Below, in pieces: positions 10,124 through 19,623 of a stretch of DNA of 64,000 nucleotides (position 1 is the first letter of the stretch; each line of letters opens with the position of its first letter). A model generated the notes under the pieces. The model was not told the origin of the DNA. It did no database searches and saw only the letters and a list, made by a program, of their open reading frames with translations. The translations under genes and the position numbers were made by a program. The DNA is from Lentisphaeria bacterium. GTDB taxonomy: Bacteria; Verrucomicrobiota; Lentisphaeria; Victivallales; Victivallaceae. The DNA lies in contig CP091727.1 of assembly GCA_022009855.1 (NCBI GenBank), positions 2,232,001-2,296,000 on the forward strand. The letters are read 5' to 3'.

Positions 10124-11613
10124 ATGAAGCTGAGACGCAGACATTTCGAATGGATCGGCATCGTGTTTCTCGCGCTGGCGGCGCTGCTGTACAGCCAGCC
10201 GGAAGTCTCCATTTCGGGCAATGAATCGACCCGGTTCGCGGTCATTCAGGCAGTGGGGGAGCAGCATGTGTTCCACATCGAAAAGACCAACTTCCGGACC
10301 GTGGACCGGGTGATCCGCGACAACCACGTCTATTCGGACAAGCCGCTGCCGATCGGCTGGGGGCTCGGCATGGTCCACCGGGTGCTTCACGGCGTCACCG
10401 GCTGGAACTTCTTTGACAACTACAATCTTCTGATCTACCTCTTCAATCTCGGATTCGGCGGATTGATCAATATCCTGCTCTTCGTCTGGAGTTTCCGTCA
10501 GTTCTGCCGGGTGCGCCGCGGGAGTGTGCCGCTCAAGTTTCTGCTCGCACTCGGGATGTGCATCGGCACCTGGCTCTTCTCCTACTCCGTCACCGTCAAC
10601 AACCACACCCCCGCCGCGCTGGCGGTGCTGGGGCTGTACGTCGTTCTGGAAAAGTACCGCCGCAGGCCTTCCCGCCGCCTGGCCGCCGCCGCCGGACTGA
10701 CCGCCGGACTGGTGGCGGCCGCCGACCTCCCGGTCGGCGCGGTGTTCGCGGTTGCCGCGGTTGCTGCGCTCTGGCTGCTCGCGCCGCGCCGGGGAACGGA
10801 TTTCCGCGGAAACCGCCTGCATCGGCTGCGGCCTCGCGGTCGGCGTCTGGCTACTCTGGCTCAACTACACCGCCTACGGAACGGTGATGCCGCTCTATGT
10901 GGCCGGTTCCGAGGGGACCTTCCGGGTGGTGAATCCCGGCTGGAGCTATCGGATGAGCTACCTCTTCGAATGTCTCCTCGGCTGTCGTGGATTGTTCAGT
11001 TATCAGCCGTTTCTTCTTTTCGCGTTGCCGGGGGCGTATTTCCTGTGGCGGGGAGGGCGGTTTTCGCACGTGGACAAGGTGTTTCTGGTCGCTGCGGCGG
11101 CGGTCATGCTCTTCTACCTCTTTTTTACCGTCGAATTCGGCGGCTGGGCGTATGGATTCCGCTATCTTATGCCGGTGATTCCGATCCTGTGGCTCATCGC
11201 CGGGCGCTGGCTGCTGGAAGCGCGGTTCCGACTTCTGAAGTGTGCGGTTGCCGTGCCGCTGGTCGCCGCGGGGATCGTGGCGGCGCTGGCGGGAGCCTAC
11301 TCCCCCCTTCTGCGTCGCCTACGAAGGGGTCAATTCGCCGCCGGGGCACTTCACCCGCAACGTCCGCAGCACCTTCCTGGGGAACGTGTTCGCGTGGAGT
11401 TTCGCCACCGACGAGGATTCGGCGCTGAGCCGGGCGCTGCTGCGGCACTACGGCCCGGCCGATTCGATGAACTTTCTGCACAACACCTATTTCAACCTCA
11501 AACGGCCCGATCTTCTGCGCAAGGTGGCGGAACGGACCGAGCAGCTGCTACGCGAAGAGCGTGCGGATCAGCACCATGTAGAGCGCGGTTCCGCCGAAGA
11601 TCGAAAGCAGTGA
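10124..11613 (+). CDS. Polytopic membrane protein, glycosyltransferase-like (two frameshifts)
   Basis: The protein begins with a hydrophobic segment (WIGIVFLALAALLYSQP) followed by a lumenal-type loop (NESTRFAVIQAVGEQ, DNHVYSDKPLPIGWG). About ten further membrane spans follow (for example FLLALGMCIGTWLFSYSV, VFLVAAAAVMLFYLFF and CAVAVPLVAAGIVAALAG). This topology, with the acidic/aromatic first loop, recalls the GT-C fold or the DUF2723/PMT group, but I see no decisive motif. The frame breaks near 10805 (C2, one extra) and near 11308 (C6, one extra). Reconstructed length is about 496 residues. Its last 66 bases overlap the 3' end of azlD on the other strand, so the true C-terminus may be slightly different. 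Confidence 0.6.
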
Positions 11614-11881
11614 GTTGCGCCAGCGCAGATGGAGCAGCACTGTCGCTGCGGCGGCGATCAGCTCCGGCGCTCCGAAAGGGGCGCCGAGGAACTCCACGTT
11701 TCTGACGCAGTAGACCACCAGCATGGCGATGACGGCCGGGGGAGATGACGTTGCCGAGGTAGAGCACCAGTTCCGGCGGTCGCGCATTCTTCCGACCGAA
11801 AAGCAGGAAGGGGAAGGCGCGGATCAGAAAGGTCACCACCGCCATCACCACGATCGCCTGGAAGGTGTAGGCGGAATTCAT
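11548..11881 (-). CDS. azlD: AzlD-type branched-chain amino acid exporter subunit (one frameshift)
   Basis: This is a small protein of about 110 residues with four predicted membrane spans (FQAIVVMAVVTFLIRAFPFLLF, AVIAMLVVYCV, ELIAAAATVLLHL, LLSIFGGTALYMVLIRTLF). The RAFPFLLFG and NVISPAVIAMLV segments are typical of AzlD. It overlaps azlC by four bases (ATGA), the normal arrangement of the two-component AzlCD exporter of branched-chain amino acids. One extra base in a run of five G at about 11738-11743 splits it. Its 3' end overlaps the convergent membrane-protein gene. Confidence 0.82.
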
Positions 11882-12573
11882 GGCTGCACCTCCCGCGGTT
11901 CGAGTCGGCGCCGCAGAACCAGCAGGATGCCGATGATGGCGAGGATGGCGGGTACGAGCATCCGCTCCGGACCAAAGCAGACGAGGGCGGCGACGGTTGC
12001 CGCTGCGCCGATCAGGGCGGGAATGCGGTTTTTCCGTTCCAGACACTGTTCGGTGAGGATCACCAGAAAGAGCGCGGTCATGGTGAAGTCGATCCCGCGG
12101 GTGTTGCAGGTGAGCAGGGTTCCGGCGATGGCGCCGGCGACGCTGCCGAAGATCCAGTAGAGGTGGTCGAAGAAACAGACTCCGAGCATGAAGTCGCGCT
12201 GTGCGGTGCCGTGGTGCTCCCGGTCGCGGACCAGCAGGGCGTAGGTTTCGTCGGTCAGGCCGAAGATGAGGTAGAACTTCCGCCAGCCGTAACGGCGGAA
12301 CTTTTCGATGAGGGAGATGCCGTAGACGCAGTAACGGATGTTGACCAGCAGCGAGAGCAGGGCGACCTCGATGAGCGGTGGCGCGCTGCGGAGGATGTCC
12401 ACGGCGGCGAACTGGAGACTGCCGGAGAAGATGGTGACGCTCATGAGGAGCGCCCATGCCGGGCCGAAGCCGGACTGACCGAGCAGGATGCCGAAGGCGG
12501 CCCCCATCGTGGAGTAGCCCATCAGCACCGGGAGCGAGGTGATGAAGGCGGACTTTGCGGTTTTGCGATCCAT
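11878..12573 (-). CDS. azlC: AzlC-type branched-chain amino acid exporter subunit
   Basis: The large subunit of the AzlCD export pair has 231 residues from the ATG at 12573 (MDRKTAKSAFITSLPVLMGY). Hallmarks are the GAAFGILLGQSG and FSGSLQFAAVDIL segments, NIRYCVYGISL, and FGLTDETYAL with CFFDHLYWIFG, spread over seven or so membrane spans. It is unbroken. A longer in-frame start at 12648 would add 25 unlikely residues. The pair probably exports excess leucine/isoleucine/valine. No Lrp/AsnC-type regulator is adjacent. Confidence 0.88.
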   Translation of the reverse strand: MDRKTAKSAFITSLPVLMGYSTMGAAFGILLGQSGFGPAWALLMSVTIFSGSLQFAAVDILRSAPPLIEVALLSLLVNIRYCVYGISLIEKFRRYGWRKFYLIFGLTDETYALLVRDREHHGTAQRDFMLGVCFFDHLYWIFGSVAGAIAGTLLTCNTRGIDFTMTALFLVILTEQCLERKNRIPALIGAAATVAALVCFGPERMLVPAILAIIGILLVLRRRLEPREVQP

Positions 12574-12890
12574 GCCGGGCAGGTCCGGTTGATTGAACGA
12601 TTTTCCAGATGTAAAATATAATATACACCGAATTTGCGGAATCCTCAACCCGGATCGGGGGACGGGGGGAAAATCGTGCGATTTTCCCCGGGCGGCTTGA
12701 CAAGCGCGAAATAAGGATTACGTTAATGGTTGCGGGTTCGGGTGGCGCCCGGCTGTCAGACCGGTTCGGACACATCGTTCGGGAGAAGGCTGGAGGCGGG
12801 TTCGGCGGTTCCGGAACCGTCCGCGGGTTCCGATGGCGGAGGGAGTGTCCCGGAATATCGGAGTACAGAAACTAAGGAAAGGTACAGGAA
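12574..12890. other. Divergent intergenic region between azlC and the lipoprotein pair
   Basis: No gene is visible in these 317 bases. The stretch just upstream of azlC is AT-rich (ATATAATATACACC) and may hold the azlC promoter. A perfect inverted repeat lies at 12666-12689. TTGACA at 12697-12702 could be a -35 element for the lipoproteins, but I find no clear -10 box 16-18 bases after it. The last 45 bases contain AGGAAAGG leading into the first lipoprotein. Confidence 0.5.
12666..12689. repeat. Perfect inverted repeat (11-bp arms)
   Basis: GGGGAAAATCG and CGATTTTCCCC are separated by TG. It lies eight bases upstream of a TTGACA hexamer and has no T-tract on either side, so it is more like an operator or an RNA hairpin than a terminator. 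Confidence 0.55.
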
Positions 12891-13274
12891 ATGTTAAAAA
12901 AAGTCGCGATGCTGCTCTGCGTGTTCGGTGCGGCAGCCGTCCTGACGGGATGTTCCTCGCTTCAGACGGCTTCCGTCGCTGATTTCAACAAGCAGGATGT
13001 GGTCTCCTCCGGAACTGCGGTGGAACACATCGCCGTTGCAACGCACGGTCTCTATCTGCTCTGGATTCCGCTGATCACCGGTTCCACCGACAACTTCGGC
13101 GTTCCGACGCTGGTCACCGACACGGTTTCGCCGCAGGCGCTGACCGCGGCGGTCACCAAGCAGGCCAAGGCGGCCGGTGCCCGCACCACGGCTGATCTGG
13201 TTACCGATGTCACCTCCGCCGGCTTCATCTTCTACTATCGCTCCGGAACCGCTTCCGGCACCGCGGTGAAGTAA
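12891..13274 (+). CDS. Small lipoprotein, paralogue of the next gene
   Basis: A lipoprotein signal peptide (MLKKVAMLLCVFGAAAVLTGCSS, lipobox LTGC) precedes a mature domain of about 107 residues. Function is unknown. It shares with its neighbour the segment (I)PLITGSTDN followed about 15 residues later by DTV, and an N-terminal G-x-VEHI/VAHL stretch, so the two arose by tandem duplication. It should sit on the inner face of the outer membrane or the inner membrane. The A6 run right after the start is not disrupted. Confidence 0.8.
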   Translation: MLKKVAMLLCVFGAAAVLTGCSSLQTASVADFNKQDVVSSGTAVEHIAVATHGLYLLWIPLITGSTDNFGVPTLVTDTVSPQALTAAVTKQAKAAGARTTADLVTDVTSAGFIFYYRSGTASGTAVK

Positions 13275-13322
13275 GCGCAGGGAAAACGGAAACTCAACAG
13301 TCATAACGTAAGGAAACAGACA

Positions 13323-13703
13323 ATGTATAAATTGATGACTCTTGTTGCGACGGTTTTGACGGCCGCGGTCCTCTGCGGCTGCGCGTCGGTCAGCGTTGTC
13401 GAAGGTCCGGATCTCAACGGTCAGAAACTGGCCCGTTCCGGCAAATCGGTTGCCCACCTGCAGGCGGAAAACTGGGGTATCTATCTTTTCATGATTCCGC
13501 TGATCACCGGTTCCACCGACAATCCGGGCAGCATGGTGTTCCTGCAGGACACGGTCACGGTCAAGAATGCGATTCAGATGCTGACCGCCAAGAGCAACGA
13601 GCTCAAGGCAACCGGCACCTACAATATCGTCACCAAGAACAGCACCAATCCGTGGTTCTTCGGCGTCAAGGAGATCCGCGTTTCCGCCAACGCCGTCAAG
13701 TAA
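13323..13703 (+). CDS. Small lipoprotein, paralogue of the previous gene
   Basis: A lipoprotein signal (MYKLMTLVATVLTAAVLCGCAS, lipobox LCGC) is followed by about 107 residues with IPLITGSTDN and QDTVTV, matching the gene 48 bases upstream. The C-terminus (FFGVKEIRVSANAVK) also ends like its paralogue (GTAVK). Both are probably transcribed together and end at the terminator 24 bases downstream. I do not recognise the family. The pair may be envelope-associated homologues acting as a complex. Confidence 0.8.
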   Translation: MYKLMTLVATVLTAAVLCGCASVSVVEGPDLNGQKLARSGKSVAHLQAENWGIYLFMIPLITGSTDNPGSMVFLQDTVTVKNAIQMLTAKSNELKATGTYNIVTKNSTNPWFFGVKEIRVSANAVK

Positions 13704-13727
13704 CGGCGGACGCGAACGATTGCAGAC

Positions 13728-13757
13728 ACACCGGAAAGCTCGCTTTCTGGTGTTTTT
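13728..13757 (+). terminator. Rho-independent terminator after the lipoprotein pair
   Basis: ACACCGGAAAGC and GCTTTCTGGTGT form a stem with one mismatch, closed by a two-base loop and followed by six T. Confidence 0.85.
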
Positions 13758-13804
13758 TCGTATGAAGCGCCGGGAACGGCGAAAGGAGGAGAGGAGTTTG
13801 CATC

Positions 13805-15303
13805 ATGCTCGAGAGCAACTACTGGCGTGGAAACTTCTGTATTGAGGTGAGTCCGGCGCCCGGCACGCTGGTGATTTTCGGCGCGTCGGGAGATCTGGCG
13901 AAACGGAAACTGTATCCGGCGCTCTTCCATCTGTTCCGGCGCGGTCTGATGCATGAGGAGTCGCGGATTGTGGGGTGCGCGCGCACGGCCTATTCGGACG
14001 AGGCGTTCCGCGAACACATCCGGCCCGAACTTGCCGGCGGCAGCGAAAGTCAGGTGAACGACTTTCTGAAGCGGGTCTACTACCATGCCGGGGATTACTT
14101 TGCGCCGGAGTTCTACGGTTCGCTGGGCCGCCGTCTGGACGAGCTCGAACGCGGCTGTGAACTGCCCGCGAACCGGACGATCTATCTGGCGATGCCGGCG
14201 AAGCTCTACCCGCCGATTCTGGAAAATCTTTCGAATGCCGGGCTGCTGACGGAACCGGAGGATGGGAGTTCGTGGCGCCACGTGGTGCTGGAGAAGCCGT
14301 TCGGGCGGGACTTCGACTCTGCCGAAGCGCTCGACCTGCAGCTGCACCGCTACCTCAAGGAGGATCAGATTTACCGGATTGACCACTACCTCGGCAAGGA
14401 CACCGTGCAGAACATTCTGATGCTGCGCTTCGCCAATCTGATCTTCGAACCGGTCTGGAACGCCCACTACATCGACCATGTGCAGCTCACGGTCGCCGAA
14501 ACGCTCGGCGTCGAGCATCGGGCCGGATACTATGAACAGGCCGGACTGCTGCGCGACATGTTCCAGAACCACATGCTCGAGATGCTGGCGATGGCCGCGA
14601 TGGAGATGCCCGCCTCGTTTTCACCGGACGCGGTGCGCGACGAGAAGGTGAAGCTGATCCGGTCGATCCGCCCCTTCGATCTGGCTCATCTCGGGGAGTC
14701 GGTGGTGCGCGGGCAATATGCCGGCTACCGTTCCGAGCCCGGGGTGGCGCCGGATTCCACGATTGAAACCTTCGTCGCCGCCCGTTTCATGATCGACAAC
14801 TGGCGCTGGAAGGGGGTCCCCTTCTACCTGCGCTCCGGCAAAAAACTTGCGGCGAGAAAAAGTGAAATCGCGATCGTCTTCAAACATGTGCCGCATTCGA
14901 TCTTCACGCCGATCCGGGCGGCGGATATGCAGCCGGACACGCTGGTTCTCAAGGTGCAGCCCGACGAAGGGATGGAGCTGACGATCCAGGCCAAGCAGCC
15001 GGGGCCGAAGCTCTGCATGGGCGGACTGAGTCTGAACTTCCGCTACTCCGAGCTCCCCCGGCGGGGGAGAGTTTCGAAGCCTACGAGCGGCTGTTGCTCG
15101 ACGCGATGCTCGGCGACCAGACGCTCTTCATCCGCAGCGACGTGATCGCCGAAAGCTGGAAGCTCTTCACGCCGGTGCTGGAGAACTGGGGCGAACAGTG
15201 TCCGCTCGCGGTGTACGCTCCGGGGACGGACGGGCCGGAGGAGTCCTTCCGGCTGCTCTTTCGTGACGGCCGCGAATGGCGGCCGCTGACGCCGGAACTG
15301 TGA
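13805..15303 (+). CDS. zwf: Glucose-6-phosphate 1-dehydrogenase (one frameshift)
   Basis: It oxidises glucose-6-phosphate to 6-phosphogluconolactone with NADP+, the entry to the oxidative pentose phosphate pathway. The N-terminal dinucleotide motif FGASGDLAKRKLYPAL, the LEKPFGRDF segment and the active-site signature RIDHYLGKDTVQN (about residue 195) are all present, as is FYLRSGKKL. Near 15055 a run of five C lacks one base. In the next frame the protein continues ESFEAYERLLLDAMLGDQTLF to the stop at 15303, giving about 499 residues. The start follows AAAGGAGGAGAGG. No 6-phosphogluconolactonase gene is adjacent. Confidence 0.95.
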
Positions 15304-15316
15304 GGAGCCGGGCGGA

Positions 15317-17330
15317 ATGGGACTCTTCAAGCTGCACGCTCCCTACGCCCCCGCCGGCGATCAGCCGGAGGCGATTGCGAAACTGCTGGCGAACTTCCGC
15401 GAAGGGCGCCGCTACCAGACGTTGCTGGGGGTGACCGGTTCCGGCAAGACCTTCACGCTGGCGAACGCGATTGCTGAACTGGACCGGCCGGTGCTGGTGC
15501 TGTCGCACAACAAGACGCTGGCGGCGCAGCTTTACAGCGAGTTCAAGGGGTTTTTCCCGGAGAACGCGGTGGAGTACTTCATCAGCTACTACGACTACTA
15601 CCTGCCGGAGTCCTACATTCCGCAGACCGACACCTACATCGCCAAGGACGCCTCGATCAACGAGAACATCGAAAAGCTCCGCCTCTCGGCGACGGCGAGC
15701 CTGGTGGAGCGGCGCGACGTGATCGTGGTGGCGAGCGTCTCCTGCATCTACGGCTTGGGTTCGCCCGACGACTATGCCGACCTCTGCGTCCACGTCGCGG
15801 TCGGCGACACCAACGGGCGGGACGAGATTCTCCGCCGGCTGGTCGACATCCAGTACAGCCGCAACGACACCGCGCCGGAGAAGGGGGAGTTCCGGGTACG
15901 GGGAGATGTGGTGGACATCTTCGAACCGCAGCGCGACGACTTCATCCGGGTGGCCTTCTTCGGCGACGAGGTCGAGTCGATCGAGCGGCGCGACGTCACC
16001 TCCGGCAAGGTGAAGACCCGTCCGGAGGCGGTGACGCTCTTCCCCTGCCGTCACTTCGTGCTGCCGCCGGAGCGGATCGAACACGCCGCGCACAACATTC
16101 TCGCCGAAATGCGCGACCGGGTCGCCTGGTTCGAGAAGAACAATCTGCTGGTCGAGGCACAGCGGCTCTACCAGCGGGTCACCTACGACATCGAAATGAT
16201 GCGGGAGATCGGCTATTGCAGCGGCATTGAGAACTATTCGATGCACCTGTCGAACCGCCGCCCGGGGACGCGCCCCTACTGCCTCTTCGACTTCTTTCCG
16301 CCGGACTTCCTGACCGTCATCGATGAATCGCACGTGACGTTGCCGCAGCTGCAGGCGATGTACAAGGCGGACCGCAGCCGCAAGCAGGTGCTGATCGATC
16401 ACGGCTTCCGGCTGCCGTCGGCGCTGGAGAACCGGCCGTTGCAGTTTCAGGAGTTCGAGGAGCTGGCGGGGGACACGGTGTTCGTCTCGGCCACGCCGGG
16501 GAGCTACGAACTGGAGCGCTCCGGGCCGCCGGTGGAGCTGATCGTGCGTCCGACCGGGCTGCTTGATCCGCGGATCGAGGTGCGGCCGCTGGAGGGGCAG
16601 GTGGACGATGTGATTGCCGAGATCCGCAAGGCCGCCGCGGCCGGGGAACGGACGCTGGTGACGACGCTGACCAAGAAGAGTTCCGAACGGCTTGCCGACT
16701 ATCTGGCCGAACTGGGGATCCGGACCAGCTATCTGCACTCCGAACTGGACGCGCTCGAACGGGTCCGCGTTCTCAACAAGTTGCGGGACGGGGAGTTCGA
16801 CTGCGTCATCGGCATCAACCTTCTGCGGGAGGGAATCGACCTGCCGGAGGTGGCGCTCGTCGCCATTCTCGACGCGGACAAGGAGGGATTTCTCCGTTCG
16901 GAGCGCTCGCTGGTGCAGACGGCGGGGCGCGCCGCGCGGAACAAGGACGGGCGGGTGATTCTCTACGCCGACAGCATCACGCCGGGGGATGCAGGCGCTG
17001 ATCGACCAGACCGAAGCGCGCCGCCGCCGCCAGATCGCCCACAACAAGGAGCATGGAATCACGCCGCAGACCATCCGCAAGGAGCGGCACTTCACCATCG
17101 GCGAGATCGTCTCGCCGGAGGCGTCGAAGGGGAAGAAGAAGATGCCGTCGCTGGCCGGTTCGATGATCACCGATTCGACCGATCTGGGCGGGCTGGGGCT
17201 TTCGCCCGCCGATCAGCAGGCGCTGATTGCGGAGCTGACCGGCGAGATGCTCCGCGCGGCGGAAGCGCTCGAATTCGAGCGCGCGGCCGATCTCCGCGAC
17301 CGGATCCGGAGCCTCTCCTCCGGCAAGTGA
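15317..17330 (+). CDS. uvrB: Excinuclease ABC subunit B (one frameshift)
   Basis: This is the damage-verifying helicase-like subunit of nucleotide excision repair. Walker A is GVTGSGKTF, the beta-hairpin region is YYDYYLPESYIPQTD, and Walker B is VIDESH. SATPGSYE and QTAGRAARN are motifs III and VI, and the UvrC-binding UVR motif AEALEFERAADLRDRI is at the C-terminus. One base too many in the G run at 16983-16987 breaks the frame after ILYADSITPG, and the protein resumes at MQALIDQTEARRRRQI. About 670 residues. It starts 13 bases after zwf. Confidence 0.96.
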
Positions 17331-17337
17331 CCGACAC

Positions 17338-17367
17338 AAAAAAGAGGAGAGGTTGTTGCACCTCTCC
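17338..17367 (-). terminator. Terminator of the GspG-like pseudopilin gene
   Basis: On the minus strand GGAGAGGT and ACCTCTCC pair around a six-base loop and are followed by TC and then six T. It lies between the convergent uvrB and pseudopilin genes and may serve both. Confidence 0.75.
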
Positions 17368-17388
17368 CCGTTCGGAACAAAGCTCGAA

Positions 17389-18076
17389 TTAGTGCCAGCT
17401 GGCGATGTCGTCGCAGGTTGCATCCAGACTACTGCCGACATCGTACAGGATATTTTTGGCATTATTGTCTTCTCCATTGGGACCATAGGAATAAACAATT
17501 GCTTTTGCCGCGAGTGATTTGTTGGTATCAGCCGGATTGGGAATTTCGTCTGTGAGCTGTGTATTGATAATGATAACGTAACGGTTTCCCCATGGATCAC
17601 GCCAGAGATGTTTTCTATTTTCTTTAGCCTCATCCGAAGTAGCATTATAGTCTATGCTCGGATCAAATTTTGGGCTGGGATCCAGGAATTTCATTTTCCG
17701 CTTGTTGATATTGGGATTGTTGACCTGATTGGGAACAGACAGTTCCGCGATAAAACAATCATAGGCATCCACCGAGGTGTCGTTCCCTCCTCCCAGGGTA
17801 ATACAGTCGGAAAATTTACCGGAGCCTTTCGAGACATCTTTCCCGTCAAAAGAATATGTATTTGTAGAACCTGATTCCGGAGCAACCATCTTGTTGTAGG
17901 TGCTCTCCACGCCCTTGAGGGCGAGGAGAATCGTGGCCATATCCGACTTCGCCTGGGTGATTCTGCCCCTGCATCTGGGCGCGGATGACCGCCGGGATGA
18001 CCAGCCCGGCCAGAATGGCGATGATGCCGATCACCACGAGGAGTTCGACGAGGGTGAAAGTCTGTTTCTGTTTCAT
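17389..18076 (-). CDS. GspG-like major-type pseudopilin (one frameshift)
   Basis: A prepilin leader (MKQKQTFTLVELLVVIGIIAILAGLVIPAV) is followed by a mature domain containing WRDPWGNRYVIII, the segment in which type II secretion major pseudopilins (GspG) place their conserved D-P-W-G-x-x-Y. The C-terminus has the YGPNGEDN turn, also GspG-like. Near 17967 one extra C in a run of four (plus strand) shifts the frame within the helix that links the stalk to the head. Reconstructed length is about 229 residues. It is a lone gene with its own terminator and no gsp genes beside it. Confidence 0.82.
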
Positions 18077-18304
18077 TTTTCTATTCCGTTGCTTCGTATT
18101 GACCGTATATCGTTCGGAAATTCAGTTTCCCACTAGTGTTATAGTAAATGCGGATTGGTGATTTTTCAATGGCAGAACCGTTTTTTTTGCAAAAAATAGT
18201 TCAAAATCCGTTCTCCGGCTTGAAAAAAACGATGCAGCGGTTAGGTTATGAATATAGGACTATCCTGAAAAATCAAGGCTTTTTTTCGAGAAAGGGCTTC
18301 TTTT

Positions 18305-19006
18305 ATGAGACAGCAGCGTTTCACTCTCGTCGAACTCCTCGTGGTGGTCGGCATCATCGCCGTCCTCGCCGGGCTCCTGATGCCGGCGCTGAACCGGGCG
18401 CGGATCTCCGCCCGTACCGCCGAGTGCCTCAGCAACCAGCGGCAGGTGAGCCAGTTCATCAAACAGTCGATGAACGACAACGACCAGCATTTCATGTCGT
18501 ACCGGAAGGATAAAACAGAATCCACAGCAATGGAAGAACAACAGTGGGGTTCCTACCTGAAGAACAAGAACTACATTCAGGATGTGGCGGTGATGCGTTG
18601 TCCCGCGTTTGAATACACCGCCAACGGTGATTTGGATAATCGGCTGACGCAGATCTACGGTGCGGCATTCACCTCGGCGAAAGAGGGCTTCGATTTCCGG
18701 GGAACCACGCACCTGTTGGATGGCTCGACTCAGATTGCTCCCAACGCTCTGGCGCTCGGCGGCTGCTGCGGCACCGGGGGCACGGGCGGTGCGGATCTTC
18801 TCGCCAGCCCGCTGATGCAGTTCGGCACGTCTCCCTCCTCCACCGCGGCCGGAAATCCGACAAAAATTCATGGTGATTTCGTCAATCTTTTCTTCCTCGA
18901 CGGCCACTGCGAATCGCTGAACAAAGAAGGAACCGAGGGAAGATACTATCCCACCGACAGCGATGCTGCCAAGATTTCCAAGTGGCTGGATCCGGATGAT
19001 GAATAA
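18305..19006 (+). CDS. Pseudopilin with H-X9-DG motif
   Basis: MRQQRFTLVELLVVVGIIAVLAGLLMPAL is a type III/IV prepilin signal with the conserved E. The globular part holds a CPAF segment, a glycine/cysteine-rich GGCCGTGGTGG loop, and the family motif HGDFVNLFFLDG (H-X9-DG) near the C-terminus. Length is 233 residues and the gene is unbroken. Unlike the other three H-X9-DG genes here it is not next to a recognisable polysaccharide enzyme or regulator. It is followed 26 bases later by an AhpD-like gene. Confidence 0.85.
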   Translation: MRQQRFTLVELLVVVGIIAVLAGLLMPALNRARISARTAECLSNQRQVSQFIKQSMNDNDQHFMSYRKDKTESTAMEEQQWGSYLKNKNYIQDVAVMRCPAFEYTANGDLDNRLTQIYGAAFTSAKEGFDFRGTTHLLDGSTQIAPNALALGGCCGTGGTGGADLLASPLMQFGTSPSSTAAGNPTKIHGDFVNLFFLDGHCESLNKEGTEGRYYPTDSDAAKISKWLDPDDE

Positions 19007-19032
19007 GGGAATTTTTTGCGGAGGATAAAATC

Positions 19033-19410
19033 ATGGCTGGTGTGAAACTTTACAATAAAACCGGCGACGAAAAGGCGGTTCGGACACAGGAGGCGATTGA
19101 GAAGAAGTTCGGCTTCATCCCGGAGGTGTTTCAGGCGATGGGGCGGAACGGCGACTTCCTCCAGGCGGCGATGCACATGGCCGATGTCGCCGGGCAGGGG
19201 CTCGATGCGAAGACCCGCGAACTGATCATCATCGCGGTCAGCGCCGTCAACGGCTGTGCCTACTGTCTGGACGCCCACCGCTCCGCGGCGCTCGCCGCCG
19301 GCGTCACCGACGAGGAGATCACCGCCGCAATCGAGGTCGCCGCGTCGATCAGCCTTTACAACAACTTCAACAAGGCGATCAGCCTCAATTCCGACCTCAA
19401 GACCCGCTGA
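19033..19410 (+). CDS. Carboxymuconolactone decarboxylase / AhpD-like protein
   Basis: The 125-residue protein has the AhpD-type active site CAYCLDAHRSAAL (CxxC plus histidine at about residue 77-84) within an all-helical fold (TRELIIIAVSAVNG, TDEEITAAIEVAASI). Members act as peroxidase-linked alkylhydroperoxidases or as uncharacterised thiol proteins. No peroxiredoxin gene is adjacent, so the substrate is unknown. The start at 19033 follows GCGGAGGA. Confidence 0.85.
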   Translation: MAGVKLYNKTGDEKAVRTQEAIEKKFGFIPEVFQAMGRNGDFLQAAMHMADVAGQGLDAKTRELIIIAVSAVNGCAYCLDAHRSAALAAGVTDEEITAAIEVAASISLYNNFNKAISLNSDLKTR

Positions 19411-19433
19411 GCGCGGCGAAGGCGGACTGGAAC

Positions 19434-19474
19434 GGGCGTTTCCGGGGATTCCCGGGAGCGCCCGCCGCGTTTTT
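19434..19474 (+). terminator. Possible terminator after the AhpD-like gene
   Basis: GGGCG/CGCCC and CCGGG/CCCGG pair in one interrupted stem, followed after six bases by five T. The distance from stem to T-tract is longer than usual. Confidence 0.45.
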
Positions 19475-19623
19475 GACCTCTCTGAACTCCCTTCCGCCCG
19501 GGCGCGCTGAATTTTTTCTGAGACCCGTGAAGTGACGTTTTTATGGTTCGGGAAGAAAAAAGTTCTTTTTTCTCCTGAACCGGCAACCGCCTTCTGATGC
19601 ACCTGCGCCGCTGTGCGGTGCCG

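Noticed and set aside
15167..17170. A 667-codon minus-strand open frame opposite uvrB.
   Set aside because: UvrB motifs on the plus strand are complete. The antisense frame reflects high GC and codon bias only.
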